Shown: positions 1 to 5,194 of the stretch, in pieces | Layout of the letters: every line of letters begins with the position of its first letter | Numbering within the stretch: position 1 is the stretch's first letter | Source: Candidatus Brocadiia bacterium | Lineage (GTDB): Bacteria; Planctomycetota; MHYJ01; JACQXL01 | Assembly: GCA_020062035.1 (NCBI GenBank) | Contig: JAGUXD010000104.1 | Location: 1 to 5,210, forward strand | Length of the DNA: 5,210 bases | Reading direction: 5' to 3' | Notes under the pieces: model-generated | Seen by the model: only the letters and a program-made list of their open reading frames with translations | Told to the model about the DNA's origin: nothing | Databases searched by the model: none | Translations under genes and position numbers: made by a program

Positions 1-1
1 G

Positions 2-640
2 GCTTTTGACATGCTTGACGGCTGGATTGCCCGTTCTACTAAAACCTCCTCAATTTTCGGGATTCAATTGGACTCGCTTGCTGATGTTGTTTCTTTCGGT
101 GTTGTGCCGGCATTTTTAGTTCTCAAATTGGTTAGTCTGTCTGCTGTTAATTATCTGCCCAATCGGATTATCTGGGTAGTTTGCGGTTTATATTTATCAT
201 TTGTGGCATTGCGATTAGCCCGCTTTAATGTGGAAGCAACAACCAAAAAAGATGACCATCAATATTTCAGTGGATTGCCGACACCTGGTGCAGCGGCCGT
301 TGTGGCGAGTCTGTCCATCCTTTATAAAGAAACAAATCATAAGATAATTATTCATGCAATGCCCTTTTTGATTCTTTTGCTTTCTATCTTAATGATAAGT
401 AGAATTCGCTATGTCCATTTTTCTGGGAAGTTTCTTAAAGCCAAGCCATTTATCAAATTAGTGGAAATAATGATATTTCTCTTTCTGATAGTTCATTATC
501 TTGAAATAACCCTGAGCGCAGTATTTTTAATATATGTCTTAAGCGGGATAATGAATCACTTCAGACAGAGAATATTTAAACCCAAAACAGTTTCCTCAAT
601 AGAAGCAAGAGGATTTAAACCGTCCGCCGAAGGCAGATAA
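2..640 (+). CDS. pssA: CDP-diacylglycerol-serine O-phosphatidyltransferase (phosphatidylserine synthase), 5'-truncated by window edge
   Basis: This membrane enzyme transfers a phosphatidyl group from CDP-diacylglycerol to L-serine, the first committed step to phosphatidylserine and phosphatidylethanolamine. The reading frame is open to the left edge, so the ATG at 11 is internal: it lies inside the catalytic motif. The CDP-alcohol phosphatidyltransferase signature DxxDGxxAR(x8)GxxxDxxxD is complete in visible residues 3-28 (D3, D6, G7, A10, R11, G20, D24, D28). The sub-family-typical RLARFN (about 71-76) and FSGLPTPGAAA (about 89-99) favour PssA over PgsA or other CDP-alcohol transferases. 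Several hydrophobic stretches follow, as expected for a polytopic inner-membrane protein. The missing N-terminus should hold the first membrane helix. The last residues (KPSAEGR) are encoded by an imperfect palindrome and look like an added tail. The gene is first in view of a co-directional set, 9 nt before folK. Family assignment is firm; serine specificity is inferred from the motifs. Confidence 0.92.
   Translation, partial: AFDMLDGWIARSTKTSSIFGIQLDSLADVVSFGVVPAFLVLKLVSLSAVNYLPNRIIWVVCGLYLSFVALRLARFNVEATTKKDDHQYFSGLPTPGAAAVVASLSILYKETNHKIIIHAMPFLILLLSILMISRIRYVHFSGKFLKAKPFIKLVEIMIFLFLIVHYLEITLSAVFLIYVLSGIMNHFRQRIFKPKTVSSIEARGFKPSAEGR
623..637 (+). repeat. Short GC-rich imperfect palindrome at the 3' end of pssA
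   Basis: The sequence tccgccgaaggcaga can fold with a five-pair stem interrupted by one C/A mismatch around a GAA loop. It lies in the final codons of pssA and ends one base before its TAA stop. Five bases past the palindrome (after the stop and AC) comes AAAAAGG (643-649), directly touching the folK ATG. It is much more GC-rich than its surroundings. It could be a dispersed palindromic repeat or a local mRNA structure affecting folK initiation. There is no U-tract, so it is not a convincing terminator. Confidence 0.45.
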
Positions 641-649
641 ACAAAAAGG

Positions 650-1114
650 ATGATAGACAAGGTAGCATATATTGCTTTAGGAACGAATTTGGGTGATAAA
701 AGACGAAACCTGAATAAGGCACTTCAATTTATTAGCTTTATAAGAAACACCATAATTACCAAGGTCTCTTCAATTTATAGAACATCGGCTGAAGGTATGC
801 GTAATCAACCAAACTTTCTTAATGCGGTAATAGAGGTTAGAACTGCTATGAGTTCAAAAACATTCTTGAAGACGTTATTAAAAACAGAGAAACAAATGAG
901 TAGAAAGCGGCGCTTAGGTTGGGAACCGCGGATAATTGACCTTGATATTTTATTATATAATAACGAGGTTATCAGGTCAAGGGATTTGGTGATTCCACAT
1001 CCGAGAATGCATAAACGTCGTTTTGTCTTAGAGCCACTTTCTGAAATAGCCCCGAATCTGGTTCACCCGGTATTAAAGAAACAGATGAAGGTGCTGTTAA
1101 ATAAAACACTATGA
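650..1114 (+). CDS. folK: 2-amino-4-hydroxy-6-hydroxymethyldihydropteridine diphosphokinase (HPPK)
   Basis: This cytoplasmic enzyme of folate synthesis moves pyrophosphate from ATP to 6-hydroxymethyl-7,8-dihydropterin, making the substrate of dihydropteroate synthase. At 154 residues it has the usual length of a single-domain HPPK. Visible hallmarks are the N-terminal YIALGTNLGDK (7-17), PNFLNAVIEV (54-63), the signature PRIIDLDILL (93-102) whose D97 and D99 match the magnesium-binding aspartates, and IPHPRMHKRRFVLEPLSEIAP (115-135). Just before the signature the sequence reads GWEPR where many homologues have RWGPR, a modest deviation. The ATG at 650 puts the first strand at the normal distance. 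Its purine-rich AAAAAGG directly abuts the start, so the Shine-Dalgarno spacing is poor and initiation may depend on reading through from pssA. It overlaps panC by 4 nt (ATGA). No other folate gene is in view. Confidence 0.96.
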   Translation: MIDKVAYIALGTNLGDKRRNLNKALQFISFIRNTIITKVSSIYRTSAEGMRNQPNFLNAVIEVRTAMSSKTFLKTLLKTEKQMSRKRRLGWEPRIIDLDILLYNNEVIRSRDLVIPHPRMHKRRFVLEPLSEIAPNLVHPVLKKQMKVLLNKTL

Positions 1115-1959
1115 AAGTTATAAAGACACTAAAGAGGTTGAGGAATGAAATAAGACGAGCCAGACAAGAGGGATTACTTATCGGATTTGTGCCGACAATG
1201 GGCACACTACATCAGGGCCATCTTTCTTTAATGCAGATGGCAAGAAAAGAAACAGACCTGCTCGTGGTAAGCATCTTCGTTAATCCGCTTCAGTTCGGCC
1301 CTAAAGAAGATTTTAAGCAATACCCTCGCAACCCTAAACAGGATGCTAAATTATGTAAAGATGTTGGAGTGGATATTGTTTTTGCTCCCGCTGACGAGGA
1401 GGTCTATTCCTCTGGTTTTGATACCTATGTTGATATGACTAAACTCACCTCAAAACTTTGCGGGAAATCAAGACCCGGACATTTCAGGGGTGTGATGACT
1501 GTGGTAACTAAGTTGTTTAATATGGTAGAGCCGGATATCGCCTATTTTGGACAGAAGGATTATCAACAGGCAACGATTATCAAGAAAATGGTTAAGGACT
1601 TGAATATGAACCTGAAGGTAAAGGTCCTGCCTACGATTCGTGAGATAGATGGATTAGCAATGAGTTCCCGTAATCAATACCTGACAACATCAGAGCGACT
1701 TAACGCTTCTCGGCTCTATCAGGCATTAGTTAAATCTAAACAGATAATTATAAGCGGTAATAAGAATGCTGATAAAATCTGCCATGCGATAATCTCGGAA
1801 CTTAATAAAATCCCGAAAAGCAAAATAGATTATGTGGAAATAGTTGACGCAGATACACTTGAGCCGATTCAAAAAATAGAACGGCAAAAAGTCGTGATTG
1901 CAGTGGCGATATATTTAGGGAAAACCAGATTGATTGATAATATTAAAATATGTATCTAA
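1111..1959 (+). CDS. panC: Pantothenate synthetase (pantoate-beta-alanine ligase)
   Basis: This enzyme joins pantoate and beta-alanine with ATP, through a pantoyl-adenylate, to make pantothenate for coenzyme A. It is 282 residues, the normal family length, and carries every expected block: PTMGTLHQGHLSL (28-40) with the HxGH nucleotide-binding motif (H34, H37), FVNPLQFGPKEDFKQYPR (56-73), KSRPGHFRGVMTVVTKLFN (119-137), FGQKDYQQ (146-153), and REIDGLAMSSRN (177-188), the KMSKS-like loop. The C-terminal dimer region ends in LGKTRLIDN (269-277). The start is fixed by the ATGA overlap with the folK stop and by the conserved distance to HxGH. No good Shine-Dalgarno lies at the correct spacing, which supports translational coupling with folK. 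Linkage of folK and panC is seen in other bacteria, but panB and panD are absent here. No damage or unusual residues were seen. Confidence 0.97.
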   Translation: MKVIKTLKRLRNEIRRARQEGLLIGFVPTMGTLHQGHLSLMQMARKETDLLVVSIFVNPLQFGPKEDFKQYPRNPKQDAKLCKDVGVDIVFAPADEEVYSSGFDTYVDMTKLTSKLCGKSRPGHFRGVMTVVTKLFNMVEPDIAYFGQKDYQQATIIKKMVKDLNMNLKVKVLPTIREIDGLAMSSRNQYLTTSERLNASRLYQALVKSKQIIISGNKNADKICHAIISELNKIPKSKIDYVEIVDADTLEPIQKIERQKVVIAVAIYLGKTRLIDNIKICI

Positions 1960-2891
1960 AAATACGCTCTCCAGCCAAGGTAAATCTTTTTCTGGAAGTA
2001 ATTGGTAAAAGAAAGGATAACTATCACGAGATAGAAACAGTGATGCAGTCAATTACACTTTATGACATCTTATATTTTAGGTCAACAGCCCAGCTGGGAC
2101 TTCGTTGCGACTCCGCAGAGGAGGTATCTGTAATTACTGATAACCTCGCATTAGAAAATCAGGAGGATAATCTTGTTTATCGTGCAATAATGCTGATGAA
2201 GAAGGAATACGGGATTAAAAAGGGGGTGAGCGTGGAATTATATAAAAAAATCCCGATTGGTGCCGGCTTGGGCGGTGGAAGTAGTAATGCGGCTTCTACC
2301 TTAATTGCCTTGAATCAGTTATGGCGGTTAGGGCTTAGTAAAAGCGAGCTAGTTTTGCTTGGCTCACGGCTCGGCTCTGATGTCCCCTTTTTCATCTATG
2401 GCAAAACCGGTTTAGTCAAAGGCAGAGGCGAAATCGTTTTTCCTCTCCCAGTCAACCCCAATTTCTATTATACTATTATTTACCCCCCTATAAGTGTCAC
2501 TACAGGAAATATCTACAAAAATCTAAAATTCCCCTTGACAAAAACAAATAAGAATGTTAATATTATGGTTAATAAATTATTGAAGCAACGGGTTAATTAT
2601 AAGGAAATCAAGAAGTTGCTATATAATAGATTAGAATCTGTGGCATTGAGACAATATCCTGTTCTAAAAACCACCCATCAGGCGATTCATAAAATAGCCA
2701 CGGACGGATTATTACTTTCTGGAAGCGGTTCTTCTTTTTTCAAACTCTCTAACTCGCTAAAAGAGGCAAATTATTTTGCTGATTTATTCTCCGAGCAAAA
2801 ATTAGTAAAGGTCTTTGTCGCTAAAACAGTAAAGCAACGAATCTCACAGAGACTCTGTGAGTCCCGTGAGGGACGAAAAGGAGGATGGTGA
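1950..2891 (+). CDS. ispE: 4-diphosphocytidyl-2-C-methyl-D-erythritol kinase
   Basis: This GHMP-family kinase of the non-mevalonate (MEP) pathway phosphorylates the 2-hydroxyl of CDP-methylerythritol with ATP. Its presence implies that isoprenoids are made by the MEP route. Motifs in order are SPAKVNLFLEV (7-17) with catalytic K10, the GHMP phosphate-binding loop PIGAGLGGGSSNAAS (102-116), GSDVPFF (142-148) with catalytic D144, and LLLSGSGSSFF (254-264), the third GHMP motif. At 313 residues it is a little longer than the usual 280-300. The extra part is the basic tail from about residue 299, encoded by two palindromes, and it is probably dispensable. The ATG lies 10 nt inside panC with no visible Shine-Dalgarno, so initiation is probably coupled to panC. 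Its TGA stop shares one base with the spoVG ATG (TGATG). The ispE-spoVG neighbourhood is also known in Firmicutes. Confidence 0.96.
   Translation: MYLKIRSPAKVNLFLEVIGKRKDNYHEIETVMQSITLYDILYFRSTAQLGLRCDSAEEVSVITDNLALENQEDNLVYRAIMLMKKEYGIKKGVSVELYKKIPIGAGLGGGSSNAASTLIALNQLWRLGLSKSELVLLGSRLGSDVPFFIYGKTGLVKGRGEIVFPLPVNPNFYYTIIYPPISVTTGNIYKNLKFPLTKTNKNVNIMVNKLLKQRVNYKEIKKLLYNRLESVALRQYPVLKTTHQAIHKIATDGLLLSGSGSSFFKLSNSLKEANYFADLFSEQKLVKVFVAKTVKQRISQRLCESREGRKGGW
2843..2874 (+). repeat. Double palindrome encoding the C-terminal tail of IspE
   Basis: Two palindromes sit back to back. The first is ctcacagagactctgtgag (2843-2861), with perfect 9-nt arms around a single A. The second is gtcccgtgagggac (2861-2874), a 5-bp stem with a GTGA loop. 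Together they encode residues from about 299 to 308 of IspE and end two bases before the spoVG ribosome binding site. Doublets like this resemble REP-type dispersed elements that can insert in frame at gene ends. No T-tract follows, so they are not a standard terminator. The 9-mer cacagagtc of the minus strand recurs in the repeat upstream of larA. The palindromes are seen directly; the dispersed-element reading is inference. Confidence 0.7.
2876..2884 (+). promoter_or_regulatory. Strong Shine-Dalgarno that decides the spoVG start
   Basis: AAAAGGAGG is the best ribosome binding site in the window. Three in-frame ATGs follow at 2885, 2891 and 2897. The first touches the GGAGG with no spacer, the second has a 6-nt spacer, and the third has a 12-nt spacer. 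The 2891 start is therefore preferred. The 2897 start, giving MEITEIRVR, matches the usual SpoVG N-terminus best and cannot be excluded. Confidence 0.75.
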
Positions 2892-3334
2892 TGGTTATGG
2901 AAATCACTGAAATAAGGGTGCGGCTGTTCAACAGGAGTGGTAACCGACTGAAGGCATTTTGCAGCATCACTTTTGATAATGCCTTTGTGATCAGAGATAT
3001 AAAGGTTATAGAAGGTTCAAGGGGTGTTTTTGTGGCGATGCCTTCCCGTAAAATGACCGACCACTGTGTGAGATGTGGGAATAAAAACTCGGTCTTATCA
3101 AAGTTCTGTTCTGAATGCGGGGGGAAATTAGAGTATCGTCGTATTGACAAAGATGCCAACGGCAGAACAAGACTCTATGCTGATATCGCCCACCCGATTA
3201 CCACGCAATGTCGTGATATGATTCAGCAGAAGGTGCTACAGAAATACCAGGAAGAATTAGAACTTTCTAAACAACCGTGTTATAAACCATCAGAAATAGA
3301 AGAGCATCTGTCAGAACATCAGGGAAATATTTAA
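2891..3334 (+). CDS. spoVG: SpoVG-family nucleic-acid-binding regulator with an inserted zinc ribbon
   Basis: SpoVG proteins are small regulators that bind DNA and RNA. They were named for a Bacillus sporulation/septation role but occur widely in non-spore-formers. The core is clear: MEITEIRVRLFN (3-14), LKAFCSITFDNAFVIRDIKVI (20-40), EGSRGVFVAMPSRK (41-54) and DIAHPI (98-103), followed by the C-terminal helix (about 106-127). In Bacillus SpoVG about nine residues separate MPS from DIAHP; here there are about 45. The extra segment holds C59xxC62 and C73xxC76 (CVRC and CSEC, ten residues apart), a compact treble-clef or zinc-ribbon pattern, then a charged linker. At 147 residues the protein is about half again as long as the Bacillus one. 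A short polar tail ends the protein. It is last in the + strand gene set, overlaps the ispE stop by one base and has the strongest ribosome binding site in view, suggesting high expression. Its target and the role of the insert are unknown. Confidence 0.92.
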   Translation: MVMEITEIRVRLFNRSGNRLKAFCSITFDNAFVIRDIKVIEGSRGVFVAMPSRKMTDHCVRCGNKNSVLSKFCSECGGKLEYRRIDKDANGRTRLYADIAHPITTQCRDMIQQKVLQKYQEELELSKQPCYKPSEIEEHLSEHQGNI

Positions 3335-4629
3335 TCACCTTTCAGCGGGACAAAAGGCACCAGTGCATTTCCTCGCGGGATAACAAATGTCTGTGCACTC
3401 TCTGGCAATTCGCTGGCCATCTGATTTAGAGTCTTCTGCAAGTCATCTACTCTTCTGAATTGTACTTTTCTTATCACCTCTTCTAAAAGGGCTGAATAAA
3501 GGTATATCTCAAATCTCTTTGCCTTCATCAGAGAACATAAAGCCGTGTGTCCATAGACCACAAATTCTTTTCTGAGATTATTTTCCATTTCATCAAGGGA
3601 AGGCAAAGAGAGCCAATCCAGAAATATATCAGAGCCGATTCCTTCAGAACACTCGGCTAAAACGAGCATTTTCCCGTTTTCTTTTAAGCCATAAGAGGCA
3701 TATTCTATTGTCTTGTGGGTCTGGATATAATTTATATCGCTTGGATAACCGCCTGCAGAGACGATAATAAAGTCCGCTTTATCTTTTACCTTGACCCGAT
3801 AAACTTTATCAAGGAATTCACAACCTTTTCGGTGTGCTTTAACAACATCCCCACAGAAGAGTTTAATTACCTCATCTTTACTATTAAGGGCAAGACCGAT
3901 AGAAAAATCTACTTTCGCCAATCGGGCGGCTTCTATCATATCTTCGCTTACTGGATTATCATCTAATTTTCCCAGACAGGCATTTGGATTCTTGCCTTTC
4001 AGAGGCGTCTTATTAAGAACAAGCGAGTGATTTTGCTGGATAGTCTCAAAACCTGCGATGCCCGGAATAATAAGTTTTCTACCGCCTGAAAAACCGGCAT
4101 AATAATGATAAGCAAGTGCGCCGACTACTATTATCTTATCGCTCTTTGCAGCATATCTGTTTATTTCCACTCTGGTGCCCCTCGTGGTTGTGCCGATATA
4201 AGTCATCTCTTCCTTGTTCCTGGCATCGTGGTCTATAACACTGATAGATTGACAGACCCGATCACCAACTAACCTCTTTATTTCTTCAGGACTATGTGCT
4301 GAATGACTTCCTCGTGCTAAAAGGACGGTAATGTTTTGACTGGGTATGCGGTTTTTGTTAAGCCGAGAGATGATAATCTCAAGAACCTTGCTTGAATGAC
4401 AACGTCGTGTCTTATCAGGGATTAGAATGGCAACCTTATCTTCAGGCGCAAACAGTTCATCAAATGGTTCAGAGCCGATTGGCTGGGCTAATTGCTGAGA
4501 AAACGCACGCTCAAGGTCCCTGATTGGCTCTGGCTCATTGACACTTAAGACATTATATTTTAGTCCCGAAGGTATAGAAATAGTTTTACTACCCCTGCCG
4601 TATAACAAACTTATTGTTATGTCTTTCAT
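3331..4629 (-). CDS. larA: LarA-family nickel-pincer 2-hydroxyacid racemase/epimerase
   Basis: LarA enzymes invert the carbon next to a carboxylate (lactate in the founding member) by hydride transfer to a nickel-pincer nucleotide cofactor. The protein has 432 residues, full family length. Residues equivalent to those of Lactiplantibacillus plantarum LarA are visible: D72 and R75 in DKTRR, H109 in RGSHSAHS, H175 in YHYYAGFSGGRK, K185 (the lysine that binds the cofactor covalently), H201 in NHSL (nickel ligand), and the Q303/K306 pair in YIQTHK. The spacings H175-K185 (10), K185-H201 (16) and Q303-K306 (3) match the reference. An intact, active racemase is therefore likely, but the family uses many 2-hydroxyacids or sugar acids, so lactate is only one possibility. 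The cofactor-making genes larB, larC and larE are not in the window. The N-terminus (MKDITISLLYGRGSKTISIP) fits the family, yet no Shine-Dalgarno precedes it. It converges on spoVG with overlapping stop codons. Confidence 0.88.
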   Translation of the reverse strand: MKDITISLLYGRGSKTISIPSGLKYNVLSVNEPEPIRDLERAFSQQLAQPIGSEPFDELFAPEDKVAILIPDKTRRCHSSKVLEIIISRLNKNRIPSQNITVLLARGSHSAHSPEEIKRLVGDRVCQSISVIDHDARNKEEMTYIGTTTRGTRVEINRYAAKSDKIIVVGALAYHYYAGFSGGRKLIIPGIAGFETIQQNHSLVLNKTPLKGKNPNACLGKLDDNPVSEDMIEAARLAKVDFSIGLALNSKDEVIKLFCGDVVKAHRKGCEFLDKVYRVKVKDKADFIIVSAGGYPSDINYIQTHKTIEYASYGLKENGKMLVLAECSEGIGSDIFLDWLSLPSLDEMENNLRKEFVVYGHTALCSLMKAKRFEIYLYSALLEEVIRKVQFRRVDDLQKTLNQMASELPESAQTFVIPRGNALVPFVPLKGD

Positions 4630-4634
4630 ATAAA

Positions 4635-4759
4635 AGCCACAGAGTCACACAGGGGCCCAGTGGGTCACGGAAGTTAAATATAAACTGTAAGGTATAAACT
4701 ATAAATTTTAATCATATTTTATATCTTAGACTTTTCACTTTATTCGTGTCTCTGTGGCT
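4635..4759. repeat. Inverted repeat pair upstream of larA
   Basis: The left arm agccacagagtcac (4635-4648) and the right arm gtgtctctgtggct (4746-4759) are reverse complements at 13 of 14 positions. They enclose about 97 nt that is mostly AT-rich, with tataaact twice (4679-4686, 4693-4700). Short CCACAGAGnCAC-type ends are common as dispersed intergenic sequence in some uncultured bacteria, which is a recollection and not tested here. There is no coding potential between the arms. The left arm lies 5 bases before the larA start codon, and the right arm abuts the proposed larA promoter. It may be a small non-autonomous element inserted between promoter and gene. Confidence 0.6.
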
Positions 4760-4788
4760 AATATGACGGATTCCGCGTCGGTTGTCAA
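4760..4788 (-). promoter_or_regulatory. Candidate sigma-70-type promoter for larA
   Basis: Read on the minus strand, a perfect -35 box TTGACA (4783-4788) is followed after exactly 17 nt by CATATT (4760-4765), which matches the -10 consensus at four of six positions. Transcription would start near 4752 and run into larA, giving a leader of about 120 nt that contains most of the inverted-repeat element. This is the best promoter-like pair seen in the larA upstream region. The weak -10 makes it a proposal only. Confidence 0.4.
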
Positions 4789-4959
4789 TAAACTCCGGAA
4801 TAATTACGCAAAATAGAGATAATTTGCTTGCAGTATAGGAAAGCTTGCTATAAGGGATTTCCAGACGATGTTTCCGCCATCCTTCAGTCCTTAATAAGGT
4901 GTATTTATACCTACAAAAAGAAAGGGTTATCCAGTCCTTATTTCAGATAAGAGGGGCCC
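4789..4959. other. Intergenic stretch with no supported feature
   Basis: No reading frame of useful length, RNA gene or terminator could be supported here. Only weak patterns are visible. The 9-mer cagtcctta occurs twice (4885-4893 and 4932-4940). A short imperfect palindrome aggtgtatttatacct spans 4897-4912. GCTTGC occurs twice around 4826-4849. None is strong enough to call. Confidence 0.5.
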
Positions 4960-4963
4960 GAAT

Positions 4964-5050
4964 GAAGGTGTTCAATTTATCCATCGGTCCAGTAATTTCC
5001 TGATTTCCTTAACTTCTTATCTATCAACAGGTTATAAAACTGAACACCTT
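4964..5050. repeat. Inverted-repeat unit 1 (AAGGTGTTCA core, copies A and B)
   Basis: Copy A, gaaggtgttcaattt (4964-4978), faces copy B, actgaacacctt (5039-5050). The 10-nt core AAGGTGTTCA of A is perfectly complementary to TGAACACCTT of B. The 60 nt between them is AT-rich, with no reading frame. The ends of this unit recur exactly in unit 2 (15-nt and 12-nt identities), while the interior differs in sequence and length. Constant ends with a variable interior suggest a repeated element or paired protein-binding sites rather than chance. The identity of the element is unknown. Confidence 0.65.
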
Positions 5051-5065
5051 GATATGTCGATTTTC

Positions 5066-5179
5066 GTTGATATATCTCATTATATTTCAAGGGGTTATGA
5101 ACGAAGGTGTTCAATTTGAGCGACCCTACTGAACACCTTCGTTGTTATAACTCCTTATCAAATATGAAGATATACAAAC
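5066..5179. repeat. Inverted-repeat unit 2 inside a long imperfect hairpin (copies C and D)
   Basis: A perfect 14-nt stem, aacgaaggtgttca (5100-5113) with tgaacaccttcgtt (5130-5143), closes a 16-nt loop. After a small internal loop, ggggttat (5091-5098) pairs with ataactcc (5147-5154, one G-T pair), and two more A-T pairs follow. Beyond that, gttgatatatct (from 5067) resembles the complement of agatatacaaac (5168-5179), so the imperfect arms reach about 50 nt each. The structure has no coding potential and no T-tract. It could be a MITE-like element, a transposon-end remnant, a structured RNA or a paired operator. Which of these it is cannot be told from one copy. Confidence 0.65.
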
Positions 5180-5180
5180 A

Positions 5181-5194
5181 GGGGGTATAACCCC
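5181..5194. repeat. Small GC hairpin near the right edge
   Basis: In gggggtataacccc, a GGGG/CCCC stem closes a TATAA loop, followed at once by the palindrome ggtacc (5195-5200). ATAACCCC here is the exact complement of GGGGTTAT at 5091-5098, so it may belong to the same repeat family as the hairpin to its left. It is short, lacks a T-tract and lies close to the edge of the window. Confidence 0.3.

Noticed and set aside
11..13. ATG at 11 as the pssA start
   Set aside because: It falls between the first two aspartates of the catalytic signature, and the frame is open upstream, so the real start is left of the window.
972..1205. Minus-strand reading frame of 77 codons
   Set aside because: It lies across the folK-panC junction, antisense to two well-supported genes, and its translation shows no recognisable motif.
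2843..2874. Rho-independent terminator
   Set aside because: The palindromes lie within the ispE coding region, lack a T-tract and are followed at once by a strong ribosome binding site.
2885..2887. ATG at 2885 as the spoVG start
   Set aside because: It directly touches the GGAGG with no spacer and adds residues not typical of the family. The ATG at 2891 has a 6-nt spacer.
2821..3159. Minus-strand reading frame of 112 codons
   Set aside because: It is antisense to the ispE end and spoVG, and no family resemblance was seen. It is explained as a shadow frame.
3715..3966. Plus-strand reading frame of 83 codons inside larA
   Set aside because: It is antisense to the conserved core of larA, with no ribosome binding site or known motif.
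4897..4912. Palindrome aggtgtatttatacct as an operator
   Set aside because: It would have only a 2-nt loop as a hairpin and one G-T pair. Such matches are expected by chance in AT-rich DNA, and no nearby gene supports it.
4964..5143. CRISPR array
   Set aside because: The repeated cores alternate in orientation, are short, and have irregular spacing. No leader or cas gene is visible.
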